Made by a program: the position numbers and the translations under genes
The notes under the pieces: model-generated
Told to the model about the DNA's origin: nothing
Seen by the model: the letters and a program-made list of their open reading frames with translations, nothing else
The model's database searches: none
Source of the DNA: Bacteroidales bacterium
GTDB taxonomy: Bacteria > Bacteroidota > Bacteroidia > Bacteroidales > P3
DNA length: 12,656 nt
Assembly: GCA_012837565.1 (NCBI GenBank)
Contig: DUQY01000052.1
Location: 1 to 12,656 of the forward strand
Reading direction: 5' to 3'
In this document: positions 1 to 6,093 of the stretch, piece by piece
How positions within the stretch are numbered: the first letter of the stretch is position 1
How the letters are laid out: each line of letters begins with the position of its first letter

Positions 1-2
1 AT

Positions 3-50
3 ATTGAGGACTTTAAGCAAATTAGGAAGAAGTATTTGATATATGATTAG
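3..50 (+). CDS. Possible C-terminal tail of an upstream gene (partial)
   Basis: The window opens with a plus-strand reading frame of 15 codons (I-E-D-F-K-Q-I-R-K-K-Y-L-I-Y-D) closed by TAG at 48-50. The charged, helix-like composition is typical of a protein C-terminus, and the other two plus frames close quickly as well. It is too short to assign to a family. A separate promoter lies between it and ffh, so it need not be co-transcribed with ffh. It could also be chance reading of intergenic DNA. Confidence 0.3.
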   Translation: MEDFKQIRKKYLIYD

Positions 51-98
51 TCTTCTATTATCCGCTGATTAATTGCTTATAGCTTTTAATGAAAGCTA

Positions 99-129
99 GT
101 TGTCAGTTCTAAAAAATATCTTAACTTTG
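99..129 (+). promoter_or_regulatory. Bacteroidota-type promoter of the ffh unit
   Basis: GTTG at 99-102, a 19-bp spacer and TAACTTTG at 122-129 match the Bacteroidota sigma-ABfr pattern TTTG-N19-TAnnTTTG; the -7 box is exact and the -33 box has one mismatch. Transcription would begin near 136, giving a leader of about 65 nt before the ffh ATG at 201. A 7-bp inverted repeat (TAGCTTT/AAAGCTA, 80-98, loop TAATG) abuts the -33 box. It could be an operator or the end of the upstream transcript, but has no T-run. Between 130 and 200 I see nothing else. Confidence 0.65.
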
Positions 130-200
130 CACTTCTTAATTTGAAGTTGGTTGTGGAAAGAGAAAGATAGTAGATTATATAAAAATACAGGAATAATAAT

Positions 201-1523
201 ATGTTTGAGAATTTAAGTGAGAAATTAGAGAAGTCGTTTAAGATATTAAAAGGTCATGGTAAGATAACTGAAATTAATGTTGCTGAAACATTGAAAGAGG
301 TTAGGAAGGCTTTGATTGATGCCGACGTTAGCTATGCTATTGCTAAGGAGTTTTGCGATACTGTTAAACAAAAAGCATTAGGTAAGAATGTTTTAACTTC
401 AATTGATCCAGGACAATTAATGATTAAGATTGTTCAAGACGAATTGACTGAGCTAATGGGTGGAGAAACTCAAGAGGTTAATATTAAAGGTTCTCCTGCC
501 ATAATTCTTATTGCTGGTTTGCAAGGTAGTGGTAAGACAACTTTCTCGGCTAAGTTTGCAAATTATCTTAAAACTAAAAAAAGCAAGTCCGTTCTTTTGG
601 TGGCTGGTGACGTTTACCGTCCTGCTGCAATCAATCAATTGCAAGTTCTTGGTGAGCAAATAGGGGTTGAGGTTTATACGGAAGATTCTAAAAACCCTGT
701 TGAAATTGCTAAGAATGCTGTTCAGAGAGCAAAGGATAAGGGAATAAATATTGTTATTGTTGATACTGCTGGTCGTTTGGGTATTGATGAGGCTATGATG
801 AATGAGATTGGAGCTATTAAGAAAGCTGTTAATCCTCAGGAAACTCTTTTTGTGGTAGATAGTATGACAGGTCAGGATGCTGTAAATACTGCAAAAGCAT
901 TTAATGATAAATTAGATTTTCAAGGAGTTGTCCTTACCAAACTTGATGGAGACACAAGAGGTGGAGCAGCACTAACCATTCGTCACGTTGTTAATAAGCC
1001 AATTAAGTTTGTAGGTATAGGAGAAAAGATGGAAGCATTAGATGTTTTCCATCCTCAGCGTATGGCTTCTCGTATTCTTGGAATGGGTGATATTGTTTCT
1101 TTGGTTGAAAAGGCTCAAGAGCAGTATGATGAAGAGCAGGCAAGGAAGATATCGAAGAAACTTAAGACAAATGATTTCAATTTCAATGACTTTCTAACTC
1201 AAATCAACCAAATAAAGAAGATGGGTAATATCAAAGACCTTATGGGAATGATACCAGGGGTTGGCAAGATGATGAAGGATGTTGATATAAATGATGATGC
1301 TTTTAAAGGTATTGAAGCAATTATTGGGTCAATGACTCCGTTTGAAAGAGAAAGTCCAGCCAAAATTGACGGAAGCAGGAGAAAAAGAATTGCAAGTGGT
1401 AGTGGTACAACAATAGAAGATGTAAACAGACTTCTTAAACAATTTGAAGAAACTCGCAAGATGATGAAGATGGTAGGAAGTGGAAATAAAATGAATGCAT
1501 TAAAAAATATTAGAAGGAGATAA
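201..1523 (+). CDS. ffh: Signal recognition particle GTPase Ffh (SRP54)
   Basis: Ffh is the protein part of the bacterial signal recognition particle. With 4.5S RNA it binds hydrophobic signal sequences leaving the ribosome and delivers them to FtsY and the Sec translocon at the inner membrane. The 440-residue length is normal. The helical N domain covers about residues 1-90. The G domain follows, with the P-loop GLQGSGKTT at 106-114, DTAGR at 188-192 and TKLDGD at 246-251. The methionine-rich M domain (about 300-440) holds the RNA-binding segment GSRRKRIASGSG at 391-402 and ends in a basic tail (RRR). The ATG at 201 starts directly at the conserved N-domain sequence MFENLSEKL, so the start is secure. 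It is first in a five-gene plus-strand run and is followed by folD after 4 nt. No 4.5S RNA gene was seen nearby. Confidence 0.98.
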   Translation: MFENLSEKLEKSFKILKGHGKITEINVAETLKEVRKALIDADVSYAIAKEFCDTVKQKALGKNVLTSIDPGQLMIKIVQDELTELMGGETQEVNIKGSPAIILIAGLQGSGKTTFSAKFANYLKTKKSKSVLLVAGDVYRPAAINQLQVLGEQIGVEVYTEDSKNPVEIAKNAVQRAKDKGINIVIVDTAGRLGIDEAMMNEIGAIKKAVNPQETLFVVDSMTGQDAVNTAKAFNDKLDFQGVVLTKLDGDTRGGAALTIRHVVNKPIKFVGIGEKMEALDVFHPQRMASRILGMGDIVSLVEKAQEQYDEEQARKISKKLKTNDFNFNDFLTQINQIKKMGNIKDLMGMIPGVGKMMKDVDINDDAFKGIEAIIGSMTPFERESPAKIDGSRRKRIASGSGTTIEDVNRLLKQFEETRKMMKMVGSGNKMNALKNIRRR

Positions 1524-1527
1524 ACAT

Positions 1528-2427
1528 ATGGAAAACAAGAAACAACCAATAATTATTGATGGGAAGCTAATAGCAGCAGAAATTAAAAAAGAATTATCAG
1601 AAGAAGTTATAAAACTATTAGATGCAGGTAAAAGACCGCCTCATTTGGTTGCTGTTATTGTAGGAAATGACGGAGCAAGTGAATCTTATGTTGCAAGTAA
1701 AGAAAAGCAAAGTAAGGAAGTAGGGTTTGTGTCCTCTGTATATCGTTTCCCAGATACTTTAACAGAAGAGGAGCTTCTAAATACTATTGATTTTCTTAAT
1801 AATGACCCAGAAGTAGATGGCTTTATTGTTCAGCTACCTCTACCAAAACATATTAGAGAAAGTAAGGTTGTTCAGAGAGTTGATCCAAGAAAAGACGTTG
1901 ATGGTTTCCACCCAACCAACGGAGGAAGAATGATGTATAATATGCCAGCATTTATTCCTGCAACTCCTTTCGGAATAATGACAATGCTTGAAAGATCTAA
2001 GATAGATACAGTAGGTAAACACTGTGTTGTTATAGGGAGAAGTAATATTGTTGGAACTCCAGTAGCAGTTCTTATGTCAAGAAATAATAACTTTGCTAAT
2101 TGTACAGTAACTCTTTGCCATAGTAAGACTAAAAACATAAAAGAAATATGTCTTAGTGCAGATATTTTAATTGTTGCAATTGGTAAGCCAGAGTTTCTAA
2201 CAGGAGATATGGTTAAAGAAGGAGCAGTTGTTATTGATGTGGGTATTCATAGAGTAGAAGATAAGACAAAAGAAAGAGGATACCGTGTTGTTGGGGATGT
2301 TAATTTTGATGAGGTAGCACCAAAATCAAGTTATATAACACCAGTACCAGGAGGAGTAGGAACTCTTACAGTAGTATCCTTACTTCAAAACACATTAAGT
2401 GCTTACAAAAACGAAATCTACGAATAA
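1528..2427 (+). CDS. folD: Bifunctional methylenetetrahydrofolate dehydrogenase / methenyltetrahydrofolate cyclohydrolase FolD
   Basis: FolD interconverts 5,10-methylene-THF, 5,10-methenyl-THF and 10-formyl-THF in the cytosol, using NADP(H) in the dehydrogenase step, and supplies one-carbon units for purines and formyl-Met-tRNA. The 299 residues are a normal family length. Visible family residues are Y54 and the catalytic K58 (SYVASK), Q102 with the VQLPLP motif, D125 in KDVDGFHP, the nucleotide-binding loop GRSNIVGTP at 170-178, and the C-terminal signature PVPGGVGTLT at 272-281. The ATG lies 4 nt after the ffh stop, which suggests translational coupling. AAGGAG at 1514-1519 has good Shine-Dalgarno spacing to this ATG, but it is also the coding sequence of the Arg tail of Ffh, so its role is uncertain. 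Functionally it links to gcvP at the other end of the window, whose system produces 5,10-methylene-THF. Confidence 0.98.
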   Translation: MENKKQPIIIDGKLIAAEIKKELSEEVIKLLDAGKRPPHLVAVIVGNDGASESYVASKEKQSKEVGFVSSVYRFPDTLTEEELLNTIDFLNNDPEVDGFIVQLPLPKHIRESKVVQRVDPRKDVDGFHPTNGGRMMYNMPAFIPATPFGIMTMLERSKIDTVGKHCVVIGRSNIVGTPVAVLMSRNNNFANCTVTLCHSKTKNIKEICLSADILIVAIGKPEFLTGDMVKEGAVVIDVGIHRVEDKTKERGYRVVGDVNFDEVAPKSSYITPVPGGVGTLTVVSLLQNTLSAYKNEIYE

Positions 2428-2439
2428 ACCAAACATTAA

Positions 2440-3075
2440 ATGTCATTAACACAAGAAGAGGGAATTGCAAAAGGTGAGCTTCTGCCAATTATGGAAGAGT
2501 TTTATAGTTTGCAAGGAGAAGGGTATAATACAGGAAAGGCTGCATATTTTATTAGAGTTGGGGGCTGTGATGTTGGCTGTGATTTTTGTGATGTTAAGGA
2601 AGCTTGGGATGCGGCACTTCTTGCACCAACAAGTGTTGAAGATGTTGTAAAAAGAGCCTCAACTTTTCCTGCCAAGTCCGTAATCATTACAGGGGGAGAA
2701 CCCCTTTTATACAACCTAGACCTTATTTGCAAAAGACTCCACGACAATAATATTGAAATATTCCTTGAAACCTCTGGCTCTTCGCCTATGAGTGGCTCTT
2801 GGGATTGGGTTTGTCTTTCTGCAAAAAGGAATCTACCACCTTTGGAAGAGAATATGAAATATGCATCTGAGCTTAAAATGATTATTTGTGACGAAAAAGA
2901 CTTTGAGTTTGCTGAAACCTATTCAAAGAAAGTCGATAATAAGAAATGCGTTTTATACTTGCAACCAGAATGGAGCGTTAGAAATATCGTAATGCCTAAG
3001 ATTGTAGAATACATTAAAATGAATCCTAAATGGAGAATATCGTTGCAAAGTCACAAATACATGGAAATACCTTAG
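2440..3075 (+). CDS. queE: 7-carboxy-7-deazaguanine synthase QueE (radical SAM)
   Basis: QueE is a radical SAM enzyme that rearranges 6-carboxy-5,6,7,8-tetrahydropterin to 7-carboxy-7-deazaguanine, the core of preQ0 and hence of queuosine in tRNA. The [4Fe-4S] site is the CX3CX2C motif at C43, C47 and C50, preceded by the substrate-binding stretch EFYSLQGEG and followed by the TGGEP SAM-binding motif at 84-88. The C-terminus SLQSHKYMEIP is the usual family ending, so the gene is intact. The start at 2440 gives a 17-residue extension before Met-18 (2491), where the conserved core begins; either start is possible, and I prefer 2440 because it lies 12 nt after folD. The last 46 nt overlap the start of the next gene. 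No queC, queD or queF is present here. Confidence 0.95.
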   Translation: MSLTQEEGIAKGELLPIMEEFYSLQGEGYNTGKAAYFIRVGGCDVGCDFCDVKEAWDAALLAPTSVEDVVKRASTFPAKSVIITGGEPLLYNLDLICKRLHDNNIEIFLETSGSSPMSGSWDWVCLSAKRNLPPLEENMKYASELKMIICDEKDFEFAETYSKKVDNKKCVLYLQPEWSVRNIVMPKIVEYIKMNPKWRISLQSHKYMEIP

Positions 3076-5021
3076 CCCCTTTTACTAGGGGGTTAAGACT
3101 CTTTCTAATTATCATTTCACTTCTTCTTTCTCAAAACCTATTTTCTCAAAACAACCCAAAGGCAGAAAAAGAATTTAAGAAAGCTTTGGATTATCTGAAT
3201 AAGGGGAAGGAAGATAAGGCAATTGAATCATTAAATAAAGTCTTCGAAATTGCACCAAACTATCCTGATGCGCTTCTTTGCATGGCTGAAATATACTATA
3301 ACAAAAGCAGAGACTTCGACACCACTAAGCTAAAAGCTTTCCCATATTATAAACGTTTTGTTGATCTTCACCCAAGCTTCGATATAACAGCACACTATCG
3401 TTTAGGAGAGTTCTATCTCTTAGAATACAATACCAAAAAAGCAAAATACCATTTCGATTATGCTCTTGCAAACTACAAAGCTCCAAAAGAGCAAGAGAAA
3501 ATTGATAGAACAAAAAGGAAGCTTGAACAGATAGCTTTTATTGAGTACGCTCTTGAAAATCCAGTTGAGTTTATGCCAAATAATATGGGGGAAAATATCA
3601 ACACAGACTACGATGAATACCTCCCAACCCTAACAGCTGATGAACAAACCTTTATTTTCACAAGGCTAATACCTGATACTGTTGACTTCGGACTTAAAAT
3701 ACTAATGGTAGAGGACTTTTTTCAAACAACGAAGCTTAATGGGAAATGGGAAATGGCAGAAAAGATGCCAACACCGTTCAATTCACTTGACAATGAAGGA
3801 GCTTTATCAATATCACCTGACGGAAGAACAGCCTATTTCACTCGTTGCAATGCAAGAGATGGTTATGGAAGCTGTGATTTATACTATTCAGAACGAATAG
3901 GTAAAAGATGGACAGAGCCAAAGAATATGGGTCAAACCGTTAATTCTTCTTCTTGGGATTCACAGCCTACAATAGCATCAGATGGAAGAACGCTTTTCTT
4001 TGTTTCCAATAGAAGAGGAGGGAAGGGGAAGAATGATATATGGTATACATACAGGAAAGACAATGATAAATGGACAAAACCTATTAATTTAGACTCCACC
4101 ATTAATACCCCAGGCAATGATATGTACCCTTTTATCCACCCAAGCAACACTAGTCTTTACTTCTCTTCCGACTATCATTTAGGAATGGGAGGATTTGATA
4201 TATTCTACTCAAATATTGTTGATGGTAAATTCACACCAGCTCAAAACATAGGCTACCCAATCAATACATCATCAGACGAAACCAGCTTTATAGTATCACC
4301 AAGTGGCAAGAAAGCAATATTCTCAACTTCTTTGAAGGATGGCATTGGAGGAAAAGACCTATACGAGTTTGACTTATACGAAAAAGCACAGCCAACCCCT
4401 GTTGTTTATATGAAAGGGAAGACCTTCGACAAGTTTACCAATAAACCCTTAGCTGTTAATTTTGAAGTAAAGGATGTAGATAAAAACACACTAATAGCAT
4501 CTTCAAGCTCCGACCCACTAACTGGGGAATACTTAGTTGTCCTTCCTCTTGGAGCTACTTACGCCCTTAATGCATGGGCTGAATCATATCTTTTCTACTC
4601 CGAAAACTTCCAGCTAAAAGATATAAGTAATTCTAACTCATCTCAAAAGGATGTCTACCTTATCCCAATTGTTGAGGGAGAAAGTGTTGTGCTAAATAAT
4701 ATATTCTTTGAAACAAATGACTATTCCCTATTGCCAAGTTCCCAATCGGAGCTAAATATACTGCTAGAACTATTAGAAAAGAATAGAAATATAGTAATTG
4801 AGATTTCAGGACATACCGATAATGTAGGTTCACAAGAATACAACCTAGAGCTTTCAAGCAAGAGAGCAAATAGTGTTAAGACATATTTGGAAGAAAAGGG
4901 GATTGAAGCAATTAGGTTAAAATCAAAAGGCTTTGGACAAACCAAGCCAATATCTGTTAACCAGACTGAAGAAGGAAGAGCAAAGAATAGAAGGACAGAA
5001 TTTAAAATTATAAAGAAATAA
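3030..5021 (+). CDS. PorE-like OmpA-family protein: TPR, PD40 beta-propeller, regulatory-like fold and OmpA C-terminal domain
   Basis: This is a 663-residue exported protein. Residues 1-40 are a long signal peptide: basic n-region to about R23, hydrophobic LFLIIISLLL, then LFS|Q as a likely signal peptidase I site. TPR-like helices cover about 42-165. A PD40/WD40-like propeller covers about 190-450, with repeated SPDGRTAYF-like strands near 202, 258, 315, 365 and 419. A carboxypeptidase-regulatory-like beta domain spans about 458-530. An OmpA C-terminal domain covers about 553-663, with D597 and R612 spaced 15 apart like the peptidoglycan-binding pair of E. coli OmpA. This domain order matches PorE of the type IX secretion system, which anchors the complex to peptidoglycan. 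Paralogues with the same layout exist in Bacteroidota, so PorE itself is not proven. Unlike lipoprotein PorE it shows no lipobox cysteine. The ATG at 3030 is the only standard start ahead of the signal peptide and lies inside queE (46-nt overlap). Confidence 0.85.
   Translation: MENIVAKSQIHGNTLAPFTRGLRLFLIIISLLLSQNLFSQNNPKAEKEFKKALDYLNKGKEDKAIESLNKVFEIAPNYPDALLCMAEIYYNKSRDFDTTKLKAFPYYKRFVDLHPSFDITAHYRLGEFYLLEYNTKKAKYHFDYALANYKAPKEQEKIDRTKRKLEQIAFIEYALENPVEFMPNNMGENINTDYDEYLPTLTADEQTFIFTRLIPDTVDFGLKILMVEDFFQTTKLNGKWEMAEKMPTPFNSLDNEGALSISPDGRTAYFTRCNARDGYGSCDLYYSERIGKRWTEPKNMGQTVNSSSWDSQPTIASDGRTLFFVSNRRGGKGKNDIWYTYRKDNDKWTKPINLDSTINTPGNDMYPFIHPSNTSLYFSSDYHLGMGGFDIFYSNIVDGKFTPAQNIGYPINTSSDETSFIVSPSGKKAIFSTSLKDGIGGKDLYEFDLYEKAQPTPVVYMKGKTFDKFTNKPLAVNFEVKDVDKNTLIASSSSDPLTGEYLVVLPLGATYALNAWAESYLFYSENFQLKDISNSNSSQKDVYLIPIVEGESVVLNNIFFETNDYSLLPSSQSELNILLELLEKNRNIVIEISGHTDNVGSQEYNLELSSKRANSVKTYLEEKGIEAIRLKSKGFGQTKPISVNQTEEGRAKNRRTEFKIIKK
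3076..3091 (+). other. Small hairpin directly after the queE stop
   Basis: CCCCT (3076-3080) and AGGGG (3087-3091) form a perfect 5-bp GC-rich stem with a 6-nt loop. It begins one base after the queE stop and lies within the signal-peptide region of the next gene. No T-run follows, so it is not a standard terminator. It may act on translation or mRNA stability of the OmpA-family gene, or be chance. Confidence 0.3.
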
Positions 5022-5036
5022 GCTAAAACCATATTA

Positions 5037-5984
5037 ATGAAAGAGAAAATATTTGATTTAGATGACATATCCTTAGTTGATTTCTTTGGCATAAATGAAA
5101 AGAATCTCAACTTCCTATCAATCTTATACCCAAACGTAGAATTAATTCAAAGAGGTGACAAATTAAAGGTTGTAGGGAAAGAAAAATATATTCATGAATT
5201 TGAAGAAGTCTATAATCAATTAGTTGAGCTTTACTTCCAAGAATTTAGATTGGACGAAAAGCTAATAATGAGTATTGTTAAGCCAAGTCCTAACTTCCAA
5301 AAACAAAACCCAGCATCCAATGAAACCTTAGTTCATGGTAAGAATGGCTTAATTATTAAAGCACAAACCCCTAACCAAAAAGAAATGGTTAAGGCAATAG
5401 ATAAAAATGATATGCTATTTGCTATTGGGCCTGCTAGTTCTGGAAAAACCTATACAGCCGTAGCTCTTGCTGTTAGAGCCTTAAAAGCAAAACAAGTAAA
5501 ACGAATTGTTTTAACTCGTCCAGCAGTTGAAGCAGGTGAAAACTTAGGATTCCTACCAGGCGACCTTAAAGACAAACTTGACCCTTATCTTCAACCACTC
5601 TACGATGCCCTAAGGGATATGATAGTAGAAGAAAAGCTTGTAAAATATATGGAAGAAAGGGTAATAGAAATTGCACCCCTTGCCTTTATGAGAGGAAGGA
5701 CATTAGGCAATGCTTTTGTAATACTTGACGAGGCTCAAAATGCAACCTATTCTCAAATGAAGATGTTCCTAACCAGAATGGGTAAGAATGCAAAATTCAT
5801 TATAACAGCCGATCCAACCCAAGTTGACCTTCCATATCAACAACAATCAGGACTAAAAGAAGCAACTAAATACTTGAAAGACGTTGAAGGCATAAGCTTT
5901 GTCCACCTCAATGAATACGACATTATTCGTCACCCCTTGGTAACCAAAATAGTAGAAGCCTACGTAAAAAACGAAAAGAAATAA
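5037..5984 (+). CDS. phoH: PhoH family ATPase (PhoH-like protein)
   Basis: This is a cytosolic P-loop ATPase of the PhoH family. Members are linked to RNA metabolism and phosphate or stress responses, but the cellular substrate is not settled. The 315-residue length is typical of the PhoH/YbeZ type. A small N-terminal domain of about 100 residues precedes the ATPase core. The Walker A motif is GPASSGKT at 131-138 and Walker B is VILDE at 228-232 within VILDEAQNAT. The family stretch LTRPAVEAGENLGFLPGDL runs from 159, and TADPTQVDLP (near 257-266) is the sensor-like segment. Walker A reads A-S-S where many homologues have A-G-T or A-G-S; the lysine and threonine are kept. It begins 15 nt after the OmpA-family gene and is last in the unit, 36 bp before the terminator stem. 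No ybeY is adjacent here. Confidence 0.95.
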   Translation: MKEKIFDLDDISLVDFFGINEKNLNFLSILYPNVELIQRGDKLKVVGKEKYIHEFEEVYNQLVELYFQEFRLDEKLIMSIVKPSPNFQKQNPASNETLVHGKNGLIIKAQTPNQKEMVKAIDKNDMLFAIGPASSGKTYTAVALAVRALKAKQVKRIVLTRPAVEAGENLGFLPGDLKDKLDPYLQPLYDALRDMIVEEKLVKYMEERVIEIAPLAFMRGRTLGNAFVILDEAQNATYSQMKMFLTRMGKNAKFIITADPTQVDLPYQQQSGLKEATKYLKDVEGISFVHLNEYDIIRHPLVTKIVEAYVKNEKK

Positions 5985-5999
5985 GAGCCTAATTTCCTC

Positions 6000-6063
6000 T
6001 AATCTCCGCAAAACCCAGCTTAATCTCCGCACATTCTGCGGAGATTATTTTTTTATGCGGAGA
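6000..6063. repeat. Four-arm nested repeat of TAATCTCCGCA between phoH and fic
   Basis: The 11-mer TAATCTCCGCA occurs in direct orientation at 6000-6010 and 6021-6031, starts 21 bp apart. It recurs inverted as TGCGGAGATTA at 6037-6047 and as the shorter TGCGGAGA at 6056-6063. A poorer direct copy (TAATTTCCTC) may lie at 5990-5999. The inner pair forms the terminator hairpin; the outer pair could form a second stem or be protein-binding sites next to the fic promoter. Confidence 0.8.
6021..6054 (+). terminator. Intrinsic terminator of the ffh-phoH unit
   Basis: TAATCTCCGCA (6021-6031) and TGCGGAGATTA (6037-6047) make a perfect 11-bp stem with loop CATTC, followed directly by seven T (6048-6054). 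It lies 36 bp after the phoH stop and closes the five-gene unit. Confidence 0.9.
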
Positions 6064-6071
6064 ATAATATG

Positions 6072-6079
6072 TAATTTTG
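6072..6079 (+). promoter_or_regulatory. Candidate -7 box of the fic promoter
   Basis: TAATTTTG matches the Bacteroidota -7 consensus TAnnTTTG exactly. With a 19-bp spacer the -33 box would fall at 6049-6052 (TTTT), inside the terminator T-run, a weak match. Transcription would start near 6087, leaving a very short leader before the ATG at 6094. Confidence 0.45.
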
Positions 6080-6093
6080 CCAAAATATGCATT

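Noticed and set aside
43..72. Short plus-strand frame M-I-S-L-L-L-S-A-D before ffh, as a possible leader peptide
   Set aside because: It lies upstream of the predicted ffh transcription start and has no supporting features.
1199..1549. Antisense open frame of 116 codons with a hydrophobic product opposite the ffh 3' end
   Set aside because: It lies opposite the strongly conserved Ffh M domain, has no promoter, and its hydrophobic make-up follows from the opposite strand of Lys/Glu/Asp-rich codons.
2465..2650. Second plus-strand open frame of 61 codons overlapping queE
   Set aside because: It is out of frame with the conserved radical SAM gene and has no domain of its own.
4721..5110. Antisense open frame of 129 codons opposite the OmpA domain and the phoH start
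   Set aside because: It spans two real genes and has no recognisable domain or promoter; it is most likely a composition artefact.
6055..6093. In-frame upstream ATG that would extend the Fic protein by 13 residues
   Set aside because: It begins directly after the terminator T-run inside the inverted repeat and upstream of the fic -7 box, and the conserved Fic N-terminus begins at the ATG at 6094.
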